Below, piece after piece: positions 25,640 to 34,708 of a DNA stretch of 64,000 nt. Made by a program: the position numbers and the translations under genes. This DNA comes from an uncultured Ruminococcus sp. GTDB lineage: Bacteria; Bacillota; Clostridia; Oscillospirales; Ruminococcaceae. Every line of letters starts with the position of its first letter. The stretch's first letter is position 1. The stretch covers positions 1 to 64,000 of the forward strand of contig CADAEJ010000016.1 of NCBI GenBank assembly GCA_902786965.1, given 5' to 3'. The notes under the pieces are model-generated. The model saw nothing but the letters and a program-made list of their open reading frames with translations, was not told where the DNA came from and ran no database searches.

Positions 25640-26490
25640 GCAGTTATGCACAGCTGCTTGAAAAAGCGGCGGACGAGCTTGAAAATGCGGGCGTGGAGGA
25701 TGCACACCTCAACGCGCGTGAGCTGCTTGGCAAGGCGCTTGGGTGCGACTGCCGCAGCTTTGATTTTGAAATGAAGCTGAAGGAGTGCGCCGAAAGCAGC
25801 GTGCAGGACGAGTTTGAAAGCCTTTGCAGGCGGCGTATGAACGGCGAACCGCTTCAGTACCTTATAGGCGAGTGGGAGTTCTACGGGCTGGCGTTCAAGG
25901 TCGGCGAGGGAGTGCTTATACCGCGGCAGGACACTGAAACGCTTGTTGATATAGTGCGCAGAAAGGCGCCGAAGGACAAGCCGCTGACGGTCGCGGATCT
26001 GTGTGCGGGCAGCGGGTGCATTGGCATCGCGCTGGAAAAGTATCTTGACTGCGGGCAGGTCATAGCGGTCGAAGTTTCGGACAAGGCGATAGAATATATG
26101 AAACAAAACATCGCGCTTAACGGCAGCAAAATGCAGATAGTCAAGGGCGATGTCACAGACAGGGAAACTGCGGAAGATCTGCCCTTTGTTGATGTGCTGA
26201 CGGCAAACCCGCCGTACCTTACATCGCAGGATATGAAAGTGCTGCAAAGGGAGGTATCTTTCGAGCCGCAGGGTGCGCTTTTCGGCGGCGATGACGGGCT
26301 GGACTTTTACAGGCACATACTGATAAACTTCAAGCACAAGCTGAAAACGGGCGGCCTTATCGCGCTGGAAATAGGCATCGGTATGCAGGACGAGGTCATG
26401 ACTATGCTTGTGCGGCACGGTTTTGAGAATGTTCGCGCAAACAAAGATGCGTGCGGGATATTCCGCGTAATTACCGGCTTTAAGAAATAA
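25636..26490 (+). CDS. prmC: peptide chain release factor N5-glutamine methyltransferase
   Basis: PrmC (HemK) methylates the Gln of the GGQ motif in RF1/RF2 and improves termination. The 284 residues have a helical N-terminal release-factor domain and a SAM-binding Rossmann domain with VADLCAGSGCIGIALEK (motif I) and the catalytic NPPYL near residue 194. It starts at GTG 25636, overlapping the DUF1385 stop codon, with GAGGAGGA upstream. It is full length. Confidence 0.95.
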   Translation: MSSYAQLLEKAADELENAGVEDAHLNARELLGKALGCDCRSFDFEMKLKECAESSVQDEFESLCRRRMNGEPLQYLIGEWEFYGLAFKVGEGVLIPRQDTETLVDIVRRKAPKDKPLTVADLCAGSGCIGIALEKYLDCGQVIAVEVSDKAIEYMKQNIALNGSKMQIVKGDVTDRETAEDLPFVDVLTANPPYLTSQDMKVLQREVSFEPQGALFGGDDGLDFYRHILINFKHKLKTGGLIALEIGIGMQDEVMTMLVRHGFENVRANKDACGIFRVITGFKK

Positions 26491-26612
26491 AAGTCCAAAA
26501 ATATGTACTTGAAAATAATTTGGCTAACAGTTCGGACAAACGGACAGTTAGTGTGCTATAATAAAATCACAGAAGAAAAACACCCCAAAACAGTATCGGA
26601 GGTATCATAGTT

Positions 26613-27824
26613 ATGGCGATGGACAAAAAGAAGAAAGCATCAACCACTCCCGTTGTTAACATCACAGACAAGGAGGAGAAGAAAAAGGCTCTGCAAACTG
26701 CGATCGCGTATATAGAGCAGCAGTTCGGAAAGGGCGCTATAATGAAGCTCGGTGAGGCGAAGGCTATGGACGTGGAGGCTATCTCCACAGGCTCGCTGAC
26801 GCTTGATACCGCGCTGGGTATCGGCGGAGTGCCGCGCGGAAGGATCATAGAGATCTACGGACCCGAGTCATCGGGTAAGACTACCGTTGCGCTGCACGTT
26901 ATCGCACAGACGCAGAAAATGGGCGGTGACGTTGCGTTTATCGACGTTGAGCACGCACTTGACCCTGTTTACGCGGCGGCGCTGGGCGTTGATATCGACA
27001 ATATGCTCGTTTCACAGCCTGATTCGGGCGAACAGGCGCTGGAGATCGCAGAGGCGCTTGCAAGGTCGGGCGCTATCGACTGCATAGTTATCGACTCGGT
27101 AGCAGCTATGACCACAAAGGCAGAGATCGACGGCGATATGGGCGATTCACACGTTGGTCAGCTTGCAAGACTGATGTCGCAGGGCTTGAGAAAGCTCACA
27201 TCTGTTATAGGAAAGTCCAACACCACTGCTATCTTCATCAACCAGATAAGAGAGAAGATAGGCGTTATGTACGGCAACCCCGAAACTACCCCCGGCGGCC
27301 GTGCGCTGAAATTCTACGCATCTGTCAGGATCGAGGTAAGACGCGGCGAGCAGATCAAGGACGGTGCAAATGTTATTGGCAACAGAACGCGCTGCAAGGT
27401 CGTTAAGAACAAGGTCGCTCCGCCGTTCAAGGAGGCAGAGTTCGATATCATGTACGGCAAGGGTATATCAAAGGTCGGCGAGATACTTGATATCGGCGTG
27501 GAGTTCGGCATCATCAAGAAGGGCGGCGCGTGGTTCAGCTACAACGATATGAAACTCGGTCAGGGCAGAGATAACTCCAAGCAGTTTTTGCTTGACAACC
27601 CCGAGATAATGGACGAGATCGAGGGCAAGATAAGAGAAAAGTTCAAGCAGAATGAAGCAGAGGCTGCTGCTGCGGCGGCTCCGAAGAAAAAGGCTGAGAC
27701 CTCAAAGCTCGAAAAACTGGCTAACGAGAGCGCGGGCATCAAGCCTGTTGTAAAGGAATCAGAGGACGCGCAGGAGGACTTTGAGGAGTTCGCCCCCGTT
27801 GACATTTCAAACCTTGGCGACTAA
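26613..27824 (+). CDS. recA: recombinase RecA
   Basis: RecA forms filaments on single-stranded DNA, catalyses strand exchange and triggers LexA self-cleavage. The 403 residues include Walker [10 protein letters not shown], the loop L1/L2 regions with [17 protein letters not shown], and [20 protein letters not shown] as [10 protein letters not shown]. The C-terminal tail is longer and acidic, with an Ala-rich linker. ATG 26613 follows CGGAGG. I looked for the CGAAC-N4-GTTYG box in the 120-nt upstream region and did not find one, although a TATAAT is present at 26556-26561. recX follows four bases later. Confidence 0.98.
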   Translation: MAMDKKKKASTTPVVNITDKEEKKKALQTAIAYIEQQFGKGAIMKLGEAKAMDVEAISTGSLTLDTALGIGGVPRGRIIEIYGPESSGKTTVALHVIAQTQKMGGDVAFIDVEHALDPVYAAALGVDIDNMLVSQPDSGEQALEIAEALARSGAIDCIVIDSVAAMTTKAEIDGDMGDSHVGQLARLMSQGLRKLTSVIGKSNTTAIFINQIREKIGVMYGNPETTPGGRALKFYASVRIEVRRGEQIKDGANVIGNRTRCKVVKNKVAPPFKEAEFDIMYGKGISKVGEILDIGVEFGIIKKGGAWFSYNDMKLGQGRDNSKQFLLDNPEIMDEIEGKIREKFKQNEAEAAAAAAPKKKAETSKLEKLANESAGIKPVVKESEDAQEDFEEFAPVDISNLGD

Positions 27825-27827
27825 AAG

Positions 27828-28451
27828 ATGAAGATAACGGCTGTTGAAAAATACAAAGGCTCGACATACCGCGTGGACTTTGACGAGGGCGAGAGCGCGT
27901 ATCTTAATCTTGAGATAATAAGTAAATTCAACATCAGGGCAGGTCTTGACCTGCCTTTGTCGGCGTGGGAGCAGATAAAGGGCGAGAGCGATTTCCGCAG
28001 GGCGCGCGAGCGTGCGCTGTATCTGCTCGACCGCAGGGATTATTCCTTCGTGGAGATGTTCAAAAAGCTGCGGCAGAACTATGATGAAGACCTTTGCTAC
28101 CGCGTTATGCAGCGCCTTGTCGAGCTTGGCGCGATAAATGACAGACGCTACGCGCAGGGACTTGCAAGGCACTATATCGAGGTCAAGCTGTTCGGCAGGC
28201 GGCGCGCTTTTCAGGAAATGCGCCTGAAAGGGCTCACAAAGGAGGTCATCGACATAGCGCTCTCGGAATATGACGAGGGCGTTGAGGAACGCCTGCACAC
28301 GCTGATAGAAAAGAAGTATCTGCGCATAATGACCGATGAAAAGGGCATCAACCGCGCGAAAAACTCGCTTGTGCGGTACGGCTACGATTACAGCGACATC
28401 AATAAGGCTTTTAAGCAGATAGAGCTTGAATATGATGAACAGGACGGGTAA
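27828..28451 (+). CDS. recX: regulatory protein RecX
   Basis: RecX binds RecA filaments and limits their extension. The 207-residue protein consists of three-helix tandem repeats, seen in ARERALYLLDRRDYSFVEM, then the middle block with LCYRVMQRLVELGAINDRRYAQGLARHYI, the usual RecX signature. It lies four bases after the recA stop, so it is co-transcribed. The product length is typical for Firmicutes RecX. Confidence 0.93.
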   Translation: MKITAVEKYKGSTYRVDFDEGESAYLNLEIISKFNIRAGLDLPLSAWEQIKGESDFRRARERALYLLDRRDYSFVEMFKKLRQNYDEDLCYRVMQRLVELGAINDRRYAQGLARHYIEVKLFGRRRAFQEMRLKGLTKEVIDIALSEYDEGVEERLHTLIEKKYLRIMTDEKGINRAKNSLVRYGYDYSDINKAFKQIELEYDEQDG

Positions 28452-28507
28452 TTGTCGAAAAAATATGCCGCGCAAGTAAAATATGTGTGTACGCGGTAAG
28501 ATTGCGC

Positions 28508-28536
28508 TTGACAAAAGAATAAAAAAGTGAGATAAT
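28508..28536 (+). promoter_or_regulatory. rimO promoter
   Basis: TTGACA (28508-28513) and GATAAT (28531-28536) are separated by 17 nt. It lies in the gap between recX and rimO. Confidence 0.7.
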
Positions 28537-28580
28537 AGCTTTGTATAATTTTGTTGTGTAATTTAACAGGAGATATTCAT

Positions 28581-29909
28581 ATGGCAACAAGAGTTGGAAT
28601 GGTCTCGCTCGGCTGTCCGAAAAATCAGGTAGATGCCGAGCATATGCTTTTTGACCTCAAGCAGCAGGGTTTTGAGATAATCGCAGATGCGGCGCTTGCC
28701 GATGTGGTGATAGTCAATACCTGCGGCTTTATTGAGTCTGCAAAGCAGGAGGCTATCGACACGATACTGGAACTCAGCGAGCTGAAAAAGGAAGGCAGGA
28801 TCAAGGCGCTGATCGCTACGGGCTGCCTTGCGGAGAGATACCGCGATGAAATGGTCAAGGAAATGCCCGAGCTTGATGCTGTCATCGGGCTTGGCTCCAA
28901 TGGCAGTCTGTGCGATATAATAAGAGAGGTGCTTGCCGATAACAAGCAGGTATGCGCTTACGGCGAGAATACAGACCTTTGCCTTGACGGCGGCAGGATA
29001 ATCTCAACAGAGCCGTTCAGCGCGTATATCAAAATAGCCGAGGGGTGCAGCAACTGCTGTACATACTGCGCTATCCCGTCGATCAGAGGCGCTTTCCGCA
29101 GCCGCAGGATAGAGGATATAGTTGAGGAGGCAAAATGGCTTGCTCAGAACGGCGTGACCGAGCTTGTCGTTGTCGCGCAGGATACCACCCGCTACGGTGA
29201 GGACATCTACGGCAAAAGCGAGCTGCCAAAGCTTTTGAAGGAGCTTTGCAGAATAGACGGCTTCAAGTGGATAAGAACGCTTTACTGCTACCCCGAAAGG
29301 ATAACAGACGAGCTGCTGGATACGATAGCAAGCGAGGAAAAACTCGTTAAATATATTGATATGCCTTTGCAGCACTGCAACGGCGATATACTGCGCCGTA
29401 TGAACCGCAGCGGCGACAGACAGTCGCTTACGCAGCTTGTGGAGCATATAAGGCAAAAAATACCCGGAGTGATACTGCGCACAACGCTTATCGTAGGCTT
29501 CCCCGGTGAGAGCGATGAACAGTTTGAGGAGCTTTGCGAGTTTGTAAAGCAGGTAAGATTTGAACGACTTGGCTGCTTTGCATTTTCTCCCGAGGAGGGT
29601 ACGCCGGCATTTGATATGCCCGACCAGGTACATCTCAAAACGCGTGAAAGACGCGCCGAGATAATTATGGAGGAGCAGATGCTCATATCGGACGAATTCA
29701 ATGAAAAATGCAGCGGAAAAACGCTTGAGGTCGTTTGCGAGGGCTTTGACAGATATGCCGAGTGCTACTACGGCAGAAGTGCGTATGACGCGCCCGAGAT
29801 AGACGGCAAGGTGTTTTTCATGAGCGAGAAGAAGGTCGCGGTGGGCGAGTATGTGAACGTGCTTGTCGATGACACGCTCGATTATGACCTTATCGGTTCG
29901 AGAGTATAG
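28581..29909 (+). CDS. rimO: ribosomal protein S12 methylthiotransferase RimO
   Basis: RimO is a radical-SAM enzyme that adds a methylthio group to the conserved Asp of ribosomal protein S12. The 442 residues begin with the N-terminal UPF0004 cluster domain (VSLGCPKNQVDAE, with Cys also in VNTCGF and TGCLAERY). The radical-SAM motif CSNCCTYC (C-x3-C-x2-C) and IPSIRGAFRSR follow, and a C-terminal TRAM domain closes the chain. Because it starts with SLGCPKN and continues with IPSIRG it is RimO rather than MiaB. ATG 28581 follows AGGAG. Confidence 0.96.
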   Translation: MATRVGMVSLGCPKNQVDAEHMLFDLKQQGFEIIADAALADVVIVNTCGFIESAKQEAIDTILELSELKKEGRIKALIATGCLAERYRDEMVKEMPELDAVIGLGSNGSLCDIIREVLADNKQVCAYGENTDLCLDGGRIISTEPFSAYIKIAEGCSNCCTYCAIPSIRGAFRSRRIEDIVEEAKWLAQNGVTELVVVAQDTTRYGEDIYGKSELPKLLKELCRIDGFKWIRTLYCYPERITDELLDTIASEEKLVKYIDMPLQHCNGDILRRMNRSGDRQSLTQLVEHIRQKIPGVILRTTLIVGFPGESDEQFEELCEFVKQVRFERLGCFAFSPEEGTPAFDMPDQVHLKTRERRAEIIMEEQMLISDEFNEKCSGKTLEVVCEGFDRYAECYYGRSAYDAPEIDGKVFFMSEKKVAVGEYVNVLVDDTLDYDLIGSRV

Positions 29910-29933
29910 TTTTGAAAGTGAGATAGTTTTTAT

Positions 29934-30509
29934 ATGAATCTGCCTAATAAACTGACTGTGCTGCGAGTGGTGCTGATACCGTTCTTTCTGGTATCTGTGC
30001 TGTGGTTCTTTGAGGGGCACATGATCTTCGCGCTGGTGTTTTTCGCACTTGCGTCGATAACGGACTTTCTTGACGGGCACATCGCAAGGAAAAACAACCT
30101 TGTGACGACATTCGGAAAGTTCCTTGACCCGCTTGCCGACAAGCTGCTGGTAATGACCGCGCTTATCGTGTTCGCGTTTGAAAGATGGATAGACCCTGTT
30201 GCAGTGGTGCTTATCCTTTCAAGAGAGTTTATGGTGACGGGTCTGCGGCTCGTGGTCGCAAACGAGGGCGTTGTGGTCGCAGCGGGCATATGGGGAAAGC
30301 TCAAAACAGCTTTCACGATGATAGCTTTGCTGGTGGTAATGCTTTTACAGATATTCTACCCCGATGCAAAGGGAAGCCCTGACCTTAACTGGAAAGCGCC
30401 CGTGTTCCTTGTAAACGAGGGACTTATCTGGATAGCCGTGGTACTCACGCTTATATCGGGCGGCGTTTACCTGAAGGGCTACTGGAAGTATATTGATTCA
30501 AGCAAGTAA
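29934..30509 (+). CDS. pgsA: CDP-diacylglycerol-glycerol-3-phosphate 3-phosphatidyltransferase
   Basis: PgsA makes phosphatidylglycerol phosphate in the membrane, the first committed step to PG and cardiolipin. The 191-residue protein has the CDP-alcohol phosphotransferase signature D-x2-D-G-x2-A-R with G-x3-D-x3-D: it reads DFLDGHIARKNN then GKFLDPLADK (about residues 43-69). Several transmembrane helices are predicted. It lies 24 nt after rimO on the same strand, likely one transcription unit. Confidence 0.95.
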   Translation: MNLPNKLTVLRVVLIPFFLVSVLWFFEGHMIFALVFFALASITDFLDGHIARKNNLVTTFGKFLDPLADKLLVMTALIVFAFERWIDPVAVVLILSREFMVTGLRLVVANEGVVVAAGIWGKLKTAFTMIALLVVMLLQIFYPDAKGSPDLNWKAPVFLVNEGLIWIAVVLTLISGGVYLKGYWKYIDSSK

Positions 30510-30548
30510 TTTAATAGGATAAATGCGTATCAGCAAGAGTAGCTTTTG

Positions 30549-30777
30549 TTATAATGCGTTACAGAGAGGACGGCAGCGGTGAGAGCGTCCGTGCAGGGCG
30601 TAAGTGAAGTGCGGCTGACAGCAGGGGAGCAACAACGGCGCAAAGCTCAGTATTCTCCTCCGAATAGTCTGCGTTAAAGACCAAAGAGCCGTGAAAACGG
30701 AAAAAACGAAGTGGGACCGTAGGTCGATGATGACTTGCCTTCGCAGATGACAAAGTGTCGTCTGTGGAGGCTTTTAT
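30549..30777 (+). promoter_or_regulatory. T-box leader, probably cysteine-specific
   Basis: The 292-nt gap holds a T-box riboswitch. Stem I features are visible: the AGAGAGG motif (30567-30573), a GGTGAGAG distal segment (30580-30587) and a return strand carrying GTGAAG before the triplet TGC at 30610-30612. The T-box sequence AGTGGGACCG (30710-30719) gives the UGG-N-ACC bulge for the tRNA 3' end. A terminator with imperfect 15-bp arms (30738-30752 and 30758-30772 approximately) ends in TTTTATTTT. Uncharged tRNA-Cys would stabilise the antiterminator. The specifier UGC and the downstream cysE-cysS genes agree, but the specifier was picked by eye. Confidence 0.8.
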
Positions 30778-30801
30778 TTTGGCTGTAAGCGAGAAAAGAC
30801 A

Positions 30802-31035
30802 ATGAACATAAACGAACTTGAAAGAAAACTAAAAGCGGCGAAAGTTCCCGCGAGCTGTTATTCCATAATGAAAGGCGGGCTTCCTAATGAGGTGTACTGC
30901 CTTGCTGCAGAAAACGGCAGATGGGTAGTTTATTACAGCGAAAGAGGAAAACGCTCGGGAGAGACTTTTTTCAAAAGCGAATCACAAGCCTGCGATTGCT
31001 TTTACAGCAAGCTGATAAAATACGCAGGAAAATAG
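30802..31035 (+). CDS. small hypothetical protein downstream of the T-box
   Basis: This 77-residue soluble protein is first in the T-box-controlled unit. It reads MNINELERKLKAAK then VPASCYSIMKGGLPNEVYCL and WVVYYSERGKRSGETFF. It resembles small proteins with a GGxPNE...VYYSERG pattern that are sometimes annotated as immunity proteins (Imm59-like), which I cannot confirm. The three Cys residues are notable in a cysteine-controlled operon. The Shine-Dalgarno (GAGAAAAG) is weak. Function unknown. Confidence 0.6.
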   Translation: MNINELERKLKAAKVPASCYSIMKGGLPNEVYCLAAENGRWVVYYSERGKRSGETFFKSESQACDCFYSKLIKYAGK

Positions 31036-31046
31036 AGGTTAGTGTT

Positions 31047-31678
31047 ATGCACAAAAATCTGTTGTTTGACCTTGACCAGACGGTGCTTGACTTTCACGCG
31101 TCGGAGAAGATTGCTTTGGGCGTTGTTATGCGGGCGCAGGGGCAGGAGTTTTCGCAGCAGCGCTATGACGCGTTCAAGCAGATAAACAAGAGCCTTTGGC
31201 TTGAATTTGAAAAGGGTGAGATAACCAAGACCCAGCTTTTTGAGACGAGGTTTCGGTTATGCAGGGCGCTGATAGCTTTCTTGAAAGGCTGACGCGTGGC
31301 ATAGCTGACGCGAGGATTTACATTGTCACCAATGGTGTGACGCGAAACGCTATGGGGCGGATAGTGTCAACGGGGCTTGACAGGTTTATCAGCGAGGTGT
31401 TCGTCAGCGAGGAGATAGGCGCGGCAAAGCCTGCGCTGGAGTTTTTTGACACGGTGGTAAGTGCGGTCGGCGGCGACAGTGAGAGCTTTCTTGTTATCGG
31501 GGACTCGCTGACGTCGGATATGCTGGGCGCGAAGAACGCGGGGCTTGCGAGCTGCTGGTTTATGCCGAGCGGTGATATTGAGCAGGCGGTAAAGGATTTT
31601 GAGATTGATTTTACGGCGGCGGATTTTGACGAGCTTTATGATGTGATAGAAAAATGGTCGGCTGAAAACGAGATTTAA
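31047..31678 (+). pseudogene. YjjG-like HAD hydrolase with an internal deletion
   Basis: This is a nucleotidase-type HAD phosphatase split between two frames. The first (from ATG 31047) has the DxDxT nucleophile motif LLFDLDQTVLDFH and part of the cap, and ends at 31292. The second, from about 31259, has the rest: YIVTNGVTRN (motif II), EEIGAAKPALEFF (motif III Lys) and VIGDSLTSDMLGAKNAG (motif IV). Alignment to the family shows about 30-45 residues of cap missing between ETRFRL and QGADSFLERL, plus a frame change. It lies between the T-box gene and cysE. It is probably inactive unless the gap is an assembly error. Confidence 0.8.
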
Positions 31679-31690
31679 CGAGGTAATTCT

Positions 31691-32359
31691 ATGGGATTTA
31701 TCAAGGAAATAAGAAAAGATCTGCGCTCGATAATGGAGCGTGACCCTGCCGCAAGCAGCGCTATGGAGGTGCTGCTGACCTATTCGGGCATTCATGCGGT
31801 CATCGTACACAGGCTGTCGCATAGTCTGTATCTTCACGGGCATAAGCTGACAGCAAGGATAATTTCGCAGATAATGCGCGGTCTTACGGGTATAGAGATA
31901 CACCCGGGTGCAAAGATAGGCAAGGGCTTGCTTATCGACCACGGCAGCGGTGTGGTCATCGGAGAAACGGCGGAGATAGGCGACTACTGCCTGCTGTATC
32001 AGGGCTGTACGCTCGGCGGTACGGGCAAGGATCACGGAAAGCGCCACCCGACGCTGGGCAACAATGTTATGGTGGGCGCTGGTGCGAAGATACTCGGTCC
32101 GTTCAAGGTGGGGGATAACGCCAAGATCGCCGCGAATGCGGTGGTCCTCAAGGAAGTTCCGCCAAACTCTACGGCGGTGGGCGTGCCTGCAAGGATAGTG
32201 CGGCAAAACGGAAAACGCACGCTCGATCTTGATCAGGTACACATCCCCGATCCCGTTGCACAGGAGCTTGCGCTTGAAAGAAAACGCCTTGCAAGGCTCG
32301 AAAAGCGCATAGCACAGCTTGAGGCATTACAGCAGCAAAATAACAAGGAGGAAAAGTAA
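31691..32359 (+). CDS. cysE: serine O-acetyltransferase
   Basis: CysE acetylates L-serine with acetyl-CoA, the first step of cysteine biosynthesis. The 222-residue protein has a helical N-terminus and a left-handed beta-helix of hexapeptide repeats ([20 protein letters not shown] and onward). The catalytic His-Asp area is [15 protein letters not shown] and [10 protein letters not shown]. The end is a Lys/Arg- and Gln-rich helix, possibly coiled coil. Start ATG 31691 follows GAGGTAA. The next gene, cysS, starts one base after its stop codon. Confidence 0.95.
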   Translation: MGFIKEIRKDLRSIMERDPAASSAMEVLLTYSGIHAVIVHRLSHSLYLHGHKLTARIISQIMRGLTGIEIHPGAKIGKGLLIDHGSGVVIGETAEIGDYCLLYQGCTLGGTGKDHGKRHPTLGNNVMVGAGAKILGPFKVGDNAKIAANAVVLKEVPPNSTAVGVPARIVRQNGKRTLDLDQVHIPDPVAQELALERKRLARLEKRIAQLEALQQQNNKEEK

Positions 32360-32360
32360 A

Positions 32361-33773
32361 ATGCAGCTATACAACACACTTTCACACAAAAAAGAGGAGT
32401 TCGTCCCAAACGTTGCAGGCAAGGTGGCTATGTACACCTGCGGACCGACAGTCTACCACTATGCGCATATCGGCAACCTGCGCAGCTATATTATGGAGGA
32501 CGTGCTTGAAAAATATATGCGCTATGACGGACTTGATGTCAAGCGCGTTATGAACATCACCGATGTCGGACACCTCACCAGTGACGGCGACACGGGCGAT
32601 GATAAGATGCTCAAGGGCGCAAAGAGAGAGCATAAGACGGTCATGGAGATAGCCGAGTTCTACACAAAGGCTTTCTTTGAGGACTGCGCCAAGCTGAATA
32701 TAAAGACTCCCGATGTGGTACAGCCTGCAACGGGTATGATAGACGAGTTTATCAGAGTCATCGGCGTGCTTATCGACAAGGGCTACGCTTACGAGGCTGG
32801 CGGAAACATCTACTTTGATACTTCAAAGCTGAAGCAGTACTACGTTTTCGGCGATTTCAGCGAGGACGATCTTGAGGTCGGCGTGCGCGAGGGCGTAGAG
32901 GAGGATACCAACAAGCGCAACAAGGCGGATTTCGTGCTTTGGTTCACAAAGTCAAAGTTTGACGACCAGGAGCTTAAATGGGATTCTCCCTGGGGAGTCG
33001 GATACCCCGGCTGGCACATCGAATGCTCGTGCATCTCGATGAAAAACCTCGGCGAGTATCTTGATATACACTGCGGCGGTATAGACAACGCTTTCCCGCA
33101 CCATACCAACGAGATAGCACAGTCAGAGGCATATCTGGGTCACAAGTGGTGCAATTTCTGGTTCCACGTTCATCACCTCAACACCGCAGGCGGCAAGATG
33201 AGCAAGTCAAAGGGCGAGTTCCTGACGGTATCGCTGCTTGAACAAAAGGGCTATGACCCGATAGTTTACAGATTTTTCTGCCTCCAGTCGCATTACAGAA
33301 AGAGCCTTGTGTTCTCCTACGAGAACCTTGACAACGCAAAGCAGGCTTATGATAAGCTCGTTGCAAGGATAGCACAGCTCAAAGCCGAGGGTGCGGGTGA
33401 GGTCGATAAGGCAAAGTTCGACGAGCTGAAAAAGGGCTTTAAGGACGCGCTTGACAACGATATCAACACCGCGCTTGGCATTACCGCGCTGTATGATGTC
33501 CTCAAGGCTGATACCAATGCCGCGACCAAGCTCGCGCTGGTAGAGGACTTTGACAGGGTGCTTTCGCTGGGGCTTACCGCACACGCCGAAAAGCTTGCAA
33601 AGCAGGACGAGCAGGAGGATATCCCCGATGATATAAAGGCGCTTGTCGAGCAAAGAGCGCAGGCGAGAAAGGCAAAGGACTTTGCAAAGGCTGATGCCCT
33701 GCGTGACGAGATAACCGCAAAGGGCTACATCATCGAGGAGACAAGACAGGGAACAAAGATCAGACGCAAATAA
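32361..33773 (+). CDS. cysS: cysteinyl-tRNA synthetase
   Basis: CysS is a class I synthetase that charges tRNA-Cys and discriminates cysteine through an active-site zinc. The 470 residues contain the HIGH-like motif as YAHIGNLRSY (with zinc ligands in YTCGPTVY and HIECSCISM), and the KMSKS loop as GGKMSKSKGEF. The C-terminal helical domain ends with the short basic tail. ATG 32361 follows AAGGAGGAAAAG. It is third in the T-box unit with cysE, as in Bacillus, where cysE-cysS are adjacent. Confidence 0.97.
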   Translation: MQLYNTLSHKKEEFVPNVAGKVAMYTCGPTVYHYAHIGNLRSYIMEDVLEKYMRYDGLDVKRVMNITDVGHLTSDGDTGDDKMLKGAKREHKTVMEIAEFYTKAFFEDCAKLNIKTPDVVQPATGMIDEFIRVIGVLIDKGYAYEAGGNIYFDTSKLKQYYVFGDFSEDDLEVGVREGVEEDTNKRNKADFVLWFTKSKFDDQELKWDSPWGVGYPGWHIECSCISMKNLGEYLDIHCGGIDNAFPHHTNEIAQSEAYLGHKWCNFWFHVHHLNTAGGKMSKSKGEFLTVSLLEQKGYDPIVYRFFCLQSHYRKSLVFSYENLDNAKQAYDKLVARIAQLKAEGAGEVDKAKFDELKKGFKDALDNDINTALGITALYDVLKADTNAATKLALVEDFDRVLSLGLTAHAEKLAKQDEQEDIPDDIKALVEQRAQARKAKDFAKADALRDEITAKGYIIEETRQGTKIRRK

Positions 33774-33787
33774 GCAAGGGGATAAAA

Positions 33788-34594
33788 ATGAGCAGCAATT
33801 ACAATAAGGGCAAAAACAAAACAGTGGTGCAGATATCCATACTTGCAGTGTGCTTTGTTATGATAGCCGTGATGACGATAATGTTCAGCAGCTTTTTCAA
33901 AAAGAAAAGCGGCAAGGACTATCAGAACCCCACTCTCGTGCAAAGGCAGCTGCCTGCCGATGATGCGACCGTTGCGGTGTTTGAAACGAACAAGGGCACA
34001 TTCAAGGCAGTTCTGTACGAGGATAAGGCACCCGATGCCTGCAAGTATTTCAAGGAGCTTGTAAGGGATAACTATTATAACGGCACCTACGTTTTCAGCG
34101 TTGAGAAGGACGTGTACTTCCTCGGCGGCTCAAAGGCGAAAAACGGTGCAGATACCGATGACACAGACAAAAGAACTTACGAGAAAGAGATAAATGCAGA
34201 CCTGTGGCCGTTCAAGGGAGCGCTTGTGTCATTCGGCGGAAAAAGCAATAAGTTTATAAGCTCGCAGGTGTCGGGCAGCAGGATAATGTTCGTCGGTACG
34301 GTTGATTTTACGGACGAGTTCAAAAAGGAGCTTGAAAGCGCATCTGACAACAAGGAGATAACCGAGGCGTTTGAGCAGATGGGCGGTGTGCCTAACTTCA
34401 CCAAGCAGTATACTATCTTCGCGCAGGTGTATGACGGTATGGACGTTTACGAAAAGATCTGCGGCACGCAGCAGACCGATTCGAGCGACCCTGCTCCGTC
34501 AGAGGAGATAGTTTTTGAAAAGGTGTATCTGTCGACCTATGCACAGCATAAAAATGATGCGTTCTTCCCCGATAAAGCCGATACTTCAAAATAA
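33788..34594 (+). CDS. membrane-anchored cyclophilin-type peptidyl-prolyl isomerase
   Basis: This 268-residue protein has an N-terminal cytoplasmic stub, one transmembrane helix (VQISILAVCFVMIAVMTIMF, about 14-33) and an external cyclophilin domain. The family pattern is visible: VFETNKGTFKAVLYEDKAPDACKYFKELV, then GALVSFGGKSN and IFAQVYDGMDVYEKI. The typical Arg-Gly-Phe catalytic spot is diverged (SGSRIMFVG), so isomerase activity is uncertain. It starts 14 nt after cysS and likely shares its transcript, followed by a second foldase-like lipoprotein. Confidence 0.88.
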   Translation: MSSNYNKGKNKTVVQISILAVCFVMIAVMTIMFSSFFKKKSGKDYQNPTLVQRQLPADDATVAVFETNKGTFKAVLYEDKAPDACKYFKELVRDNYYNGTYVFSVEKDVYFLGGSKAKNGADTDDTDKRTYEKEINADLWPFKGALVSFGGKSNKFISSQVSGSRIMFVGTVDFTDEFKKELESASDNKEITEAFEQMGGVPNFTKQYTIFAQVYDGMDVYEKICGTQQTDSSDPAPSEEIVFEKVYLSTYAQHKNDAFFPDKADTSK

Positions 34595-34708
34595 TGCGTA
34601 TCTGCGCGGCTTTGGACGGGTACTTGACTTGTGCGCGGATTTGGTGTATAATATATAGGTTATATTATGCCTTGTAAGGAAATTGATTTGAAAGGATAAG
34701 GATAGAGA

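Noticed and set aside
26490..26612. LexA box upstream of recA
   Set aside because: GTTCG and AAC are present near 26530 but not in CGAAC-N4-GTTYG spacing or orientation, so no box is called.
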